A stretch of DNA of 64,000 nucleotides from Hyphomicrobiaceae bacterium (GTDB lineage: Bacteria > Pseudomonadota > Alphaproteobacteria > Rhizobiales > Hyphomicrobiaceae). This document shows, piece by piece, positions 35,907 to 43,509 of this stretch. Location: NCBI GenBank assembly GCA_020638055.1, contig JACKJH010000001.1, forward strand, positions 496,001 through 560,000, written 5' to 3'. The translations under genes and the position numbers were made by a program. The notes under the pieces are model-generated. The model saw nothing but the letters and a program-made list of their open reading frames with translations. It had not been told where the DNA came from and made no database searches. The stretch's first letter is position 1; each line of letters opens with the position of its first letter.

Positions 35907-37922
35907 ATGGAACTGCTGGGCTATTTCGTCAATGCAATCACGCCAATCAACCTGTTGCTCGCGTTGGTTGGCGTCGTCCTAGGAACGATCATCGGAGCAT
36001 TGCCAGGGCTATCAGCAACCATGGCGGTGGCTGTTCTCGTCCCCTTCACTTTCACAATGGAACCCGCCAGCGGACTGATTGCTCTCGGGGCAATCTATAC
36101 TGGCGCGATCTACGGCGGTGCCTACGCCGCAATCCTCGTGAATACGCCAGGAACACCATCTTCGATCGCGACTACATTCGATGGCTATCCAATGGCGAAG
36201 CGTGGCGACGGTGGACTCGCCGTGAGTATTGCCACCATTGCCTCGGTCGTTGGCGGCCTTGTCGGCGCAATAAGCTTGCTCCTCCTTGCCCCGCCACTTG
36301 CAAAGGTCGCGCTGAACTTTGGTCCCCCAGAGTACTTTTGGCTCGCGATCTTCGGGTTGACCCTGATTTCGGCACTGTCGGTCGGCAACACCCTCAAAGG
36401 ATTGATTGGTGCCTGTATAGGTCTGCTGATGTCTGTCGTTGGAGTCGCCGTGGTGGGAGGAGACGTCCGCTACACCATGGATATGCAGGCGCTCCTCGGT
36501 GGTTTCGACGTCACATCAGCATTGATCGGTCTGTTCTGTATCCCGGTAATCATTGATCTCGTTGCAACACGCGATCCGCATCTAAAGATCACCGAGGGCA
36601 ATCAGGGAATACGGCTCACCGAAGCAGTAGCTGTTTCACTTCGTGAGAAATTCAACCTTGTGCGAAGCTCCATCATCGGCACTGTGGTCGGCATTTTGCC
36701 GGGAGCCGGTGGATCCATCGCAGGACTTGTATCGTATTCAGAAGCACGCCGAAGTTCGAAGGAGTCAAACGAGTACGGCAAAGGACATCCCGGCGGAATC
36801 ATCGCGACCGAAGCCGCGAACAACGCAACTGTTGGCGGCGGGTTCATTCCGACGCTTGTCCTGGGTATTCCCGGCACTCCCCCGGACGCAATCATTCTGG
36901 GTGCTCTGCTCGTACAGGGTATCAAGATCGGCCCGACGCTGTTCAACAGTCAAGGCAACATTGTCTACACCTTCATCTTCGGGCTGCTAATAGCGACGCT
37001 CATCATGCTCCCGGTAGGTTTGTTGATTGGCAGATACGCCTATCGCTCGATCATCAACGTGCCCAAGGCAATATTGGTCCCGACGATCGCATTCATGGTG
37101 ATCATCGGCAGCTACTCGATTCACAGCGACGTCCACGACACGTATGTCATGCTGATCCTGGGTGCGCTGGCCTGGATCCTAGAACGATTTGGATTTGCCG
37201 CATCGCCAATCGTGCTCGGGCTGATTCTTGGCAAGATTGCAGAACAAGGCTTTGTGCAGGCCTACTTGATTGGGAATGCGACCCAGAATGTAACGGGTAT
37301 GTTCTTCGGCCGGCCAATTAGTCTTCTCATCATCGTTGCAGCAGCGCTCACCCTCTTCTACCCCCTCATCGCAGCTCGCATTACACCGAAGAAGGCGCTC
37401 GACGTCGAACTGCCGGCTTCTGCAGAGGAAGAGCCGCGACCCGAGAAGCCCGCGAAGTATCGTGACCCAGCTACCATCGCAATCGCCCTCGTTCTCATTC
37501 TCATCGGTGGCCTTGCTATCGCAGGAACTTCCGACATGAGCCCGTTGGGATCGGTATTCCCAACGACGATCTCGATCGCGATGATCGTATTCTGTGTCCT
37601 TCTTATCTTGATCAACCTGTTGCGGCCCGCGGCGCAAAAAGTGAACACCGTTGGGCAGTCCGGCGTGGCCTCACCTTCAAATCGGCGACGCCTCCTCGTT
37701 GCTGCTCTTCTGGCGGCCTGGATCATCGCAATTCCAATCCTCGGATTGGGCGTGGCGAGCTTCCTCGGCTTTATCTCAGTGACAGCCGTTGCCAATCACG
37801 AAGACACCTCCCTGTTGCGGGCAATGATGTACGGCCTGGTGGCCGCGGTGATCGTCGGGCTGTTCTACCTACTCATGGCAAACGTCCTCCTTATCCGAAT
37901 GCCAATGGGCCTGTTCTTCTGA
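35907..37922 (+). CDS. Fused TctA-TctB tripartite tricarboxylate transporter permease
   Basis: 671 residues. Residues 1-500 are the large TctA membrane subunit (GTIIGALPGLSATMAVAVLVPFTF, AILVNTPGTPSSIATTFDGYP, GILPGAGGSIAGLVSYSEARR, VLGIPGTPPDAIILGALL). After a charged linker (about 490-520, rich in Glu, Pro and Lys) the last ~150 residues form four membrane segments of a TctB-type small subunit, normally a separate protein. It starts 17 bp after the TctC-like stop, within the same operon. Confidence 0.92.
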   Translation: MELLGYFVNAITPINLLLALVGVVLGTIIGALPGLSATMAVAVLVPFTFTMEPASGLIALGAIYTGAIYGGAYAAILVNTPGTPSSIATTFDGYPMAKRGDGGLAVSIATIASVVGGLVGAISLLLLAPPLAKVALNFGPPEYFWLAIFGLTLISALSVGNTLKGLIGACIGLLMSVVGVAVVGGDVRYTMDMQALLGGFDVTSALIGLFCIPVIIDLVATRDPHLKITEGNQGIRLTEAVAVSLREKFNLVRSSIIGTVVGILPGAGGSIAGLVSYSEARRSSKESNEYGKGHPGGIIATEAANNATVGGGFIPTLVLGIPGTPPDAIILGALLVQGIKIGPTLFNSQGNIVYTFIFGLLIATLIMLPVGLLIGRYAYRSIINVPKAILVPTIAFMVIIGSYSIHSDVHDTYVMLILGALAWILERFGFAASPIVLGLILGKIAEQGFVQAYLIGNATQNVTGMFFGRPISLLIIVAAALTLFYPLIAARITPKKALDVELPASAEEEPRPEKPAKYRDPATIAIALVLILIGGLAIAGTSDMSPLGSVFPTTISIAMIVFCVLLILINLLRPAAQKVNTVGQSGVASPSNRRRLLVAALLAAWIIAIPILGLGVASFLGFISVTAVANHEDTSLLRAMMYGLVAAVIVGLFYLLMANVLLIRMPMGLFF

Positions 37923-37960
37923 TCGAAACTCGGTTCAAGCTGAAAATCTCGGAGAGAAAA

Positions 37961-39037
37961 ATGAAGACCTATAAGATCGCAGCCATTCCTGGGGATGGCA
38001 TCGGAACCGAAGTCGTGTCTGCCGGAGTAGAGGTTTTGGATGCCTTGGCAAAGCGCGACGGCGGCTTCAAGTTCGAAGTTGATAATTTCGACTGGGGCGG
38101 CGAATACTACAAGAAGCACGGCCGCATGATGCCGGACAACGGCAGAGAGCAGATCAGGAACCACGATGCGATCCTGTTCGGCTCCGCCGGCCATCCTGAA
38201 ATCCCCGATCACATCACGCTCTGGGGCCTCAGGCTTGCCATCTGCCAACCGTTTGACCAGTACGCGAACGTTAGGCCCACGCGAATCCTTCCCGGCATCG
38301 TGTCACCGTTGCGCAAAGTGACGAACAAGGAACTGGACTGGGTCATCATTCGCGAGAACTCCGAGGGTGAGTACGCAGGCGTTGGTGGCCGCGTGCACCA
38401 GGGCTCGTCTTTGGAGGCTGCGACCGATGTCGCCATGTTCACGCGGGCGGGCGTTCAAAGAATTATTCGATTTGCATTCAAGCTTGCTCAGTCGCGGCCG
38501 CGAAAGCTCCTCACGGTCGTCACGAAATCGAACGCACAGCGTCACGCCATGGTAATGTGGGACGAAATCGCCAAAGAGGTCGCAGCCGAATTTCCGGATG
38601 TCACGTGGGACAAAATGTTGGTCGACGCTATGTCGGTGCGCATGGTGATGCGACCAGAGTCGCTCGACACGATCGTTGCGACCAACCTGCACGCTGATAT
38701 TCTTTCCGATCTGGCTGCGGCACTTGCTGGATCACTTGGCATTGCCCCAACGGCCAACCTCAATCCCGAGCGCGACTTCCCCTCGATGTTCGAGCCAATC
38801 CACGGCTCGGCATTCGACATCACGGGAAAGGGTGTCGCCAATCCCGTCGGAACATTCTGGACGGCAGTGATGATGCTCGATCACCTCGGCGAAAGGGATG
38901 CGGCTTCACGCCTAATGAATGCTGTCGAACGTGTGACTGCAGATGAGCGCTACCACACACCGGATTTGGGAGGTAAGGCGCGAACCGCAGACGTAACCGC
39001 TGCGGTGATCGAAGCGATCCAGGGTTCGAACGTCTGA
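37961..39037 (+). CDS. ttuC: Tartrate dehydrogenase
   Basis: 358 residues of the isocitrate/isopropylmalate dehydrogenase family, tartrate/D-malate dehydrogenase branch: YKIAAIPGDGIGTEVVSAG, DAILFGSAGHPEIPDHITLWGLRL, CQPFDQYANVRPTRILPG, ENSEGEYAGVGGR, and the metal site LVDAMSVRMVMRP with NLHADILSDLAAALAGSLGIAPTANLNP. It oxidises tartrate with NAD+ to oxaloglycolate and, in related enzymes, also decarboxylates D-malate. It lies 38 bp after the transporter gene. In Agrobacterium vitis ttuC is followed by ttuD and ttuE; here only remnants of those follow. Confidence 0.93.
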   Translation: MKTYKIAAIPGDGIGTEVVSAGVEVLDALAKRDGGFKFEVDNFDWGGEYYKKHGRMMPDNGREQIRNHDAILFGSAGHPEIPDHITLWGLRLAICQPFDQYANVRPTRILPGIVSPLRKVTNKELDWVIIRENSEGEYAGVGGRVHQGSSLEAATDVAMFTRAGVQRIIRFAFKLAQSRPRKLLTVVTKSNAQRHAMVMWDEIAKEVAAEFPDVTWDKMLVDAMSVRMVMRPESLDTIVATNLHADILSDLAAALAGSLGIAPTANLNPERDFPSMFEPIHGSAFDITGKGVANPVGTFWTAVMMLDHLGERDAASRLMNAVERVTADERYHTPDLGGKARTADVTAAVIEAIQGSNV

Positions 39038-39076
39038 TTCAACAACACGAGAAGCCAGTGCGGGACGGCCTAAACC

Positions 39077-39262
39077 ATGCCGGTCGCGAGGTCGCTTTGC
39101 GCTGGTTTCTCGTCACCGAACTCTTCGCACACTATTTTGCTCCAAGGCGCGCGGCGCGCTATCCATGCTGCGCAGCCACATCTGGCCAACAATGATCACC
39201 GGACCCACCTCACGAACGCCGATGACAGCCGCGCGATCCTAACTGTGAGCGACGAACAATGA
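39077..39262 (+). pseudogene. Probable remnant of ttuD (glycerate 2-kinase/hydroxypyruvate reductase family)
   Basis: A 61-codon frame whose second half reads ARRAIHAAQP, then HLANNDHRTHL TNADDSRAIL. The start resembles the N-terminal helix and the end resembles the closing segment (TGPTLTNVNDFRAIL) of glycerate 2-kinase (MOFRL) family proteins, as if the ~400 residues between had been deleted. Its TGA overlaps the ATG of the following pyruvate kinase remnant. The match is short, so the call is tentative, but position between ttuC and ttuE fits the Agrobacterium order. Confidence 0.45.
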
Positions 39263-39847
39263 AGCGAAACAGAAATACCAAGATTGTTGCGACGCTCGGG
39301 CCGGCAAGCTGAACACATGAAATCATCGAGGCATTTTCGTTGTCAGGTGCCGCCGTGTTTCGCATGAACTTCTCTCATGGAACACACGATGACCAACGCA
39401 AGATCAGGGACATCATCCGAAGCGTCGAACGCAAGTGCGACCGTCCAATTGCCATACTCGCAGATCTCCAGGGACCCAAGCTCCGACGTGATTGCAGCCT
39501 GCGCAGCCTTGGCCGCAGAATCGCTGTCAACTGCGACTGCGATTGCAACGTACACCAGCTCAGGATCGACCGCGCTTGGAGTCGCACGAGTACGCCCGAC
39601 GGTACCTATCCTGGGACTGTCGCCAATTCCCTAGAGGGCTCGTCGGATGGTCCTTGTCTGGGGTTTGCATTGTGTTTGGGCTGAGAACGCGCACTCGGTC
39701 GCGCAAATGGTCGAGAATACCTGCAAGGTGGAAGTCGTCGAGGGTTTCGCCAATCCCAGGGATCATCTCATCGTGACGGCGGGAATGCCATTTGGCGAGC
39801 CGGGTAAGACCAATCTGCTGCGTATCGCCAGGGTGCCCGAGCAATGA
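39259..39847 (+). pseudogene. Pyruvate kinase pseudogene (ttuE-type)
   Basis: The N-terminus reads MKRNRNTKIVATLGPAS, then a TGA at 39310-39312, then THEIIEAFSLSGAAVFRMNFSHG and ILADLQGPKL, the pyruvate kinase active-site start. The frame then jumps to SDVIAACAALAAESL and ATYTSSGSTALGVARVRPTVPIL, then after another frameshift to LVWGLHCVWAENAHSV and HLIVTAGMPFGEPGKTN, the C-terminal domain. About 300 internal residues are missing. There are thus at least three lesions: a nonsense codon, a large deletion and a frameshift. In tartrate operons ttuE encodes a pyruvate kinase. Confidence 0.88.
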
Positions 39848-39945
39848 GTAGCCTGCATTTAAGCGATCGCCTGAGCTTCTGCGGCCATCGAGATTTGGCG
39901 CGTCCTGCATGTCAGCCGACATTGAAAGGCTAGGTCATGCGCTAG

Positions 39946-40032
39946 GAGCAAATCGGACAAAGCGGTTTGAACGTTTCACGACTGTGCTTCGGCGTGATGA
40001 TGTTCGGCGATCAAACCCCCGAACAAGCTTTC
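39946..40032 (+). pseudogene. Short remnant of an aldo/keto reductase N-terminus
   Basis: A 29-codon stretch reads EQIGQSGLNVSRLCFGV followed by MMFGDQTPEQAF, which resembles the start of aldo/keto reductases (LGRSGLKVSRLCLGTMMFG). An in-frame TAG sits directly upstream, and similarity ends quickly downstream. It lies between the pyruvate kinase remnant and the leuD stop. No functional product is expected. Confidence 0.45.
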
Positions 40033-40078
40033 ACCAAGAGCACGGTCTCCTCGTCAATAGCGCTGCTTCGATGTACGA

Positions 40079-40687
40079 TCAGAAGTACCAGGGGTTCCGA
40101 ATGCGATAGTCCTGTTCGAATGCCCTGATCTCAGCCACGTGTTGAAGAGTAGCCCCCACGGGATCGAGACCTTGCAGAAGAGCTTGCTTGCGTGCTGGCT
40201 CTATCTCGAAGGGGATCTCGTCGCCCGTTGCATTGATACGAATAGTCTGGTTCTCCAAGTCGACGGTGAGTTCGTTGTGTTCAGGATGCGTGACACACTC
40301 GGCAAGATCGGAAATCGTCTCGTGCGGCAGATTGATCGTCAGAATGCCGTTGTTGCGGCAGTTGTCATTGAAGATGCCCGCAAAGGTCGAGCCAATGAGT
40401 GCCCGGATACCCAACTGATACAACCCCCAAACGGCATGTTCACGACTTGAGCCGCAACCGAAGTTTGCTCCGGTAATGAGAAACTTGCAGTCCTCATAAC
40501 CGGGCTTGTTGAGAACAAACTCCGTATTTGGCTTCCCATCCGTGAAGCGGAGCGAATTGAACACTCCGATATCCAGTCCCTTCCGATCAACTCCCTTCAA
40601 AAAGGTCTTGGGCATAATGATGTCAGTGTCGATATTGGGTGCGACCAGCGGCGCGGCCGATCCCGTTACAGAGCGAAACTGTTCCAT
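40079..40687 (-). CDS. leuD: 3-isopropylmalate dehydratase small subunit (LeuD family)
   Basis: 202 residues: MEQFRSVTGSAAPLVAPNIDTDIIMPKTFLK, then FLITGANFGCGSSREHAVWGLYQLGIRALIGSTFAGIFNDNCRNNGIL. This is the aconitase swivel domain with the GCGSSREHA substrate loop. With the LeuC-type subunit it makes a 4Fe-4S hydro-lyase. The paralogue sits in a tartrate gene cluster, so the substrate may be a related hydroxy acid rather than isopropylmalate. Three bases separate it from the upstream leuC. Confidence 0.9.
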   Translation of the reverse strand: MEQFRSVTGSAAPLVAPNIDTDIIMPKTFLKGVDRKGLDIGVFNSLRFTDGKPNTEFVLNKPGYEDCKFLITGANFGCGSSREHAVWGLYQLGIRALIGSTFAGIFNDNCRNNGILTINLPHETISDLAECVTHPEHNELTVDLENQTIRINATGDEIPFEIEPARKQALLQGLDPVGATLQHVAEIRAFEQDYRIRNPWYF

Positions 40688-40690
40688 GCT

Positions 40691-42112
40691 CTACGCTCCT
40701 CTGGAGAATTTTCTAACATCCGTAATGTGTCCCTCTACGGCAGCGGCCGCCACCATGGCCGGGCTCATCAAATGGGTTCTGGCACCCGCGCCTTGACGCC
40801 CCTCAAAGTTTCGGTTCGTTGAAGAGGCACAACGGTCCCCTGGCTTCAACACATCATCGTTCATCGCGAGACACATCGAGCATCCCGACTGCCGCCATTC
40901 AAAACCAGCATCAATAAATCGTTGTGCGATACCTTCTGTCTCGGCTTGGAGTTTGACCTGCGTCGAACCGGGCACGACGATTGCGCGCACTCCCTCTGCT
41001 ACATTGCGCCCGTCGAGAATGCTGGCGGCGTCCCGCAAATCCTCAATTCGCGCGTTGGTACATGAGCCTATAAACGCGTGATTGATGGCTATGGAGGTTA
41101 TCTGTGTGCCCGGCCGCAATCCCATGTAGTGGAGAGCACGCAAATCCGCTTCGCGCTTAGTCGCATCGGTCTGTGCTTTCGGATCCGGGACAACATCCGT
41201 AACGGTTGTGCCTTGATCCGGGCTTGTCCCCCATGTGACCATGGGCGCCACATCTGATGCATTAATCCGCACCTCGCGGTCAAAGTGGGCGTCAGGATCG
41301 CTCTTCAACGCTGACCAGCATGTGATCGCAGCATCCCATACCGAATCCTTCGGCGCGCGCGGGCGGCCCTTGATGTAATCGAATACCTTTTGGTCCGGCG
41401 CCATGACGGCACCTCGGGCACCCGCCTCGACGATCATGTTGCAGACTGTCATGCGGGCTTCGACACTCATGTCATAGAGCGTGTCACCCGCGAATTCGAC
41501 CGCATAGCCTGTGGCTCCATCTGCACCAATGCGTCGGATGACCTCCATCACGATGTCCTTGCTCGTGATGCCGATTGCGGGCGTGCCGGTGACAGTGACG
41601 CGCATGGGCTTGAGCCGGCGATAGACCAGCGTTTGTGTAGCCAAGTAATGCTCGATATCTTTCGTGCCGATACCGAAACCGAGCGCACCCAAAGCGCCAT
41701 ACGAGGTTGTATGGCTGTCACCAGCACCGATCACCATGCCCGGCATCACCAGTCCTTGCTCGGGTGCCACTACGTGCTCAATGCCCTGCCTATTGTCCAA
41801 GATGTCGATCAATTCAATGCCGAAGTCGCGAGCATTCTCTGCGAAATACTCGACCTGGCGTTGGCCGCCGTCGTCGGGCATGCGGGCGATTCGATGAGCT
41901 GCCGTCGAATTTACGTGGTCGACAACCATGAGGGCGGCCTTCCGGTTCCATACAGACCGGCCTGCCTCCCGCAATCCGGTAAAGGCCTGCGGACTCGTGT
42001 ATTCGTTTAAAACCGTTCGATCCACGTACAGAAGGATCAAACCCTCATCATCGAGGGTTCGGACCGTGTGAGCATCAATGATCTTGTCGTAGAGTGTCTT
42101 GGAGAAACTCAT
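40691..42112 (-). CDS. leuC: 3-isopropylmalate dehydratase large subunit (LeuC family)
   Basis: 473 residues with the three Fe-S cysteines in FIGSCTNARIEDLRDAA and SGCSMCLAMNDD, and the blocks GDSHTTSYGALGALGFGIGT and NFEGRQGAGARTHLMSPAMVAAAAVEG. It is the catalytic aconitase-type subunit acting with the downstream LeuD. Whether it serves leucine synthesis or the tartrate-type pathway cannot be decided without knowing whether another leuCD pair exists elsewhere. It is oriented against the tartrate operon. Confidence 0.9.
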   Translation of the reverse strand: MSFSKTLYDKIIDAHTVRTLDDEGLILLYVDRTVLNEYTSPQAFTGLREAGRSVWNRKAALMVVDHVNSTAAHRIARMPDDGGQRQVEYFAENARDFGIELIDILDNRQGIEHVVAPEQGLVMPGMVIGAGDSHTTSYGALGALGFGIGTKDIEHYLATQTLVYRRLKPMRVTVTGTPAIGITSKDIVMEVIRRIGADGATGYAVEFAGDTLYDMSVEARMTVCNMIVEAGARGAVMAPDQKVFDYIKGRPRAPKDSVWDAAITCWSALKSDPDAHFDREVRINASDVAPMVTWGTSPDQGTTVTDVVPDPKAQTDATKREADLRALHYMGLRPGTQITSIAINHAFIGSCTNARIEDLRDAASILDGRNVAEGVRAIVVPGSTQVKLQAETEGIAQRFIDAGFEWRQSGCSMCLAMNDDVLKPGDRCASSTNRNFEGRQGAGARTHLMSPAMVAAAAVEGHITDVRKFSRGA

Positions 42113-42291
42113 CTCTGCCTCACGCCAACCGTGTTCCAGAACGAGCAGGTGCTCTGTTCGTGGTCAATTTGATTGCGCTCGCTTGCTGCGCCTCAGTCAG
42201 AATTTTCGCAACATTTAGCGAGGCCCCTGAACATTATCATGGACCAGGGATGAGATCGTTTCCCGCCGGGAAATTGATTGAGAACCTCAAG

Positions 42292-43509
42292 TTACGAATA
42301 AGGCCGCGCCAGAACTGCCAAAGCTTCGCGCAGTGGAATGCGCTCCTGTTCCAGCCGGACTGCGCGGCCAAGACGGTCATAGCGGAGGTCGTCATAAAGG
42401 CTCGCCTCTGTCGGCGTGAGATGATCCAGGGGGGCGATGGTGGGCGCGGGCTCGGTCGTCCAATCTGCCTGATGCGAATGAAGCGTCTCAGGGTCCATGA
42501 GGACGGATCGGGCATGCGGCAGGATGGAGCGGAGCCGGTCGAGAATGCGGAACCCGTGCGTGTCAATATCGCCCCAGTAGACGACGTCCTGGCTTCGAAG
42601 CCACGGAACGTTTGCAAGGAGGTGAACTGCGTACCCGAGACCAAAGATCACGGAAGTGCGTGATATCGCGGGCATCGCCAAGCCTGTGATCTCGTTTTCA
42701 ACAATGAGTACGCGCTCTGCCCCCAGATCCAAACGCGCGAGCTCATCGACGCGCACCGTCAGGTCGGTGAGACCTTGAATTGCTAGGTCAGGATCAAGGA
42801 TGCGAAAGCGTACCAGGGCAGGCTTCGTTGCGAGGCCATAGCGGGCCTCAAACTCGGCAGCTCCACTTCTCGATCGATCGACGGCATCGTCTGGCAATAC
42901 AAGATCAAGCAGTTCGGCCAGCAACGTCTTGCGGGCCTCGACGAATTTCGTGTCGACGCCGGGTGCATCGATCTCACGAAGGTAGCGACCCGAGCGCGGA
43001 TTGGCACGTAGCCACGCGAGAACGCCAAGGATTTGTGGCCACGCGGCGGTTTCATCCAGCACGGCCAGTGGCTTGCGCGCGATCCATGGCTCCAACTCCG
43101 GGAACATGTCGAGGATGCCCTGTGCCACGCTGTCAAAGCGCGCTGCCTCCTCGACCTTTCCGATCAGGGCCAAGGCATCGGCTCGCGTTGGAACCTCAAT
43201 GAATCTGGGGGTCCGATTGCGGCCGATCAGGCGGTTCGTCGTCTCGCTCCAGACGATGTCATAGCCGTAACCGAGCGATGTGCGTGAGCCATCCTCGAGC
43301 GCCAGGATCCAGGTCCGCGCCTCGTCGTGGCGTGTGGCAAGCTCACGCGGGGCTGGACCACGCAATCGAAGCTTCAGCGGAAACGCAATCCGCTCTGCCT
43401 CGAACCCTGCTACACCGTAAGGGCTTTCCGCGACATCACGGAGCAGGCGGCCACTGTCCCACAGCTTCTGAACCTGGGCTTGGAGATCCGCCGGCGAGGT
43501 CCAGTTCAT
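42292..43509 (-). CDS. jetD: Wadjet type I nuclease subunit JetD (DUF3322 and DUF2220)
   Basis: 405 residues. The N-terminal DUF3322 region covers about 1-200 and the C-terminal DUF2220 a TOPRIM-like domain. In the latter, VLIVENEITGLAMP supplies the acidic residue Glu271 and VVYWGDIDTHGFRIL supplies Asp314 and Asp316. In Wadjet systems JetD cleaves circular DNA after loop extrusion by JetABC. It starts 4 bp inside the jetC stop, as last gene of the operon. Confidence 0.9.
   Translation of the reverse strand: MNWTSPADLQAQVQKLWDSGRLLRDVAESPYGVAGFEAERIAFPLKLRLRGPAPRELATRHDEARTWILALEDGSRTSLGYGYDIVWSETTNRLIGRNRTPRFIEVPTRADALALIGKVEEAARFDSVAQGILDMFPELEPWIARKPLAVLDETAAWPQILGVLAWLRANPRSGRYLREIDAPGVDTKFVEARKTLLAELLDLVLPDDAVDRSRSGAAEFEARYGLATKPALVRFRILDPDLAIQGLTDLTVRVDELARLDLGAERVLIVENEITGLAMPAISRTSVIFGLGYAVHLLANVPWLRSQDVVYWGDIDTHGFRILDRLRSILPHARSVLMDPETLHSHQADWTTEPAPTIAPLDHLTPTEASLYDDLRYDRLGRAVRLEQERIPLREALAVLARPYS

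Noticed and set aside
40691..42112. Aconitase or homoaconitase as the name for the LeuC-type gene
   Set aside because: The separate small subunit, the length of 473 residues and the motif set fit the LeuC family better, although specificity is open.
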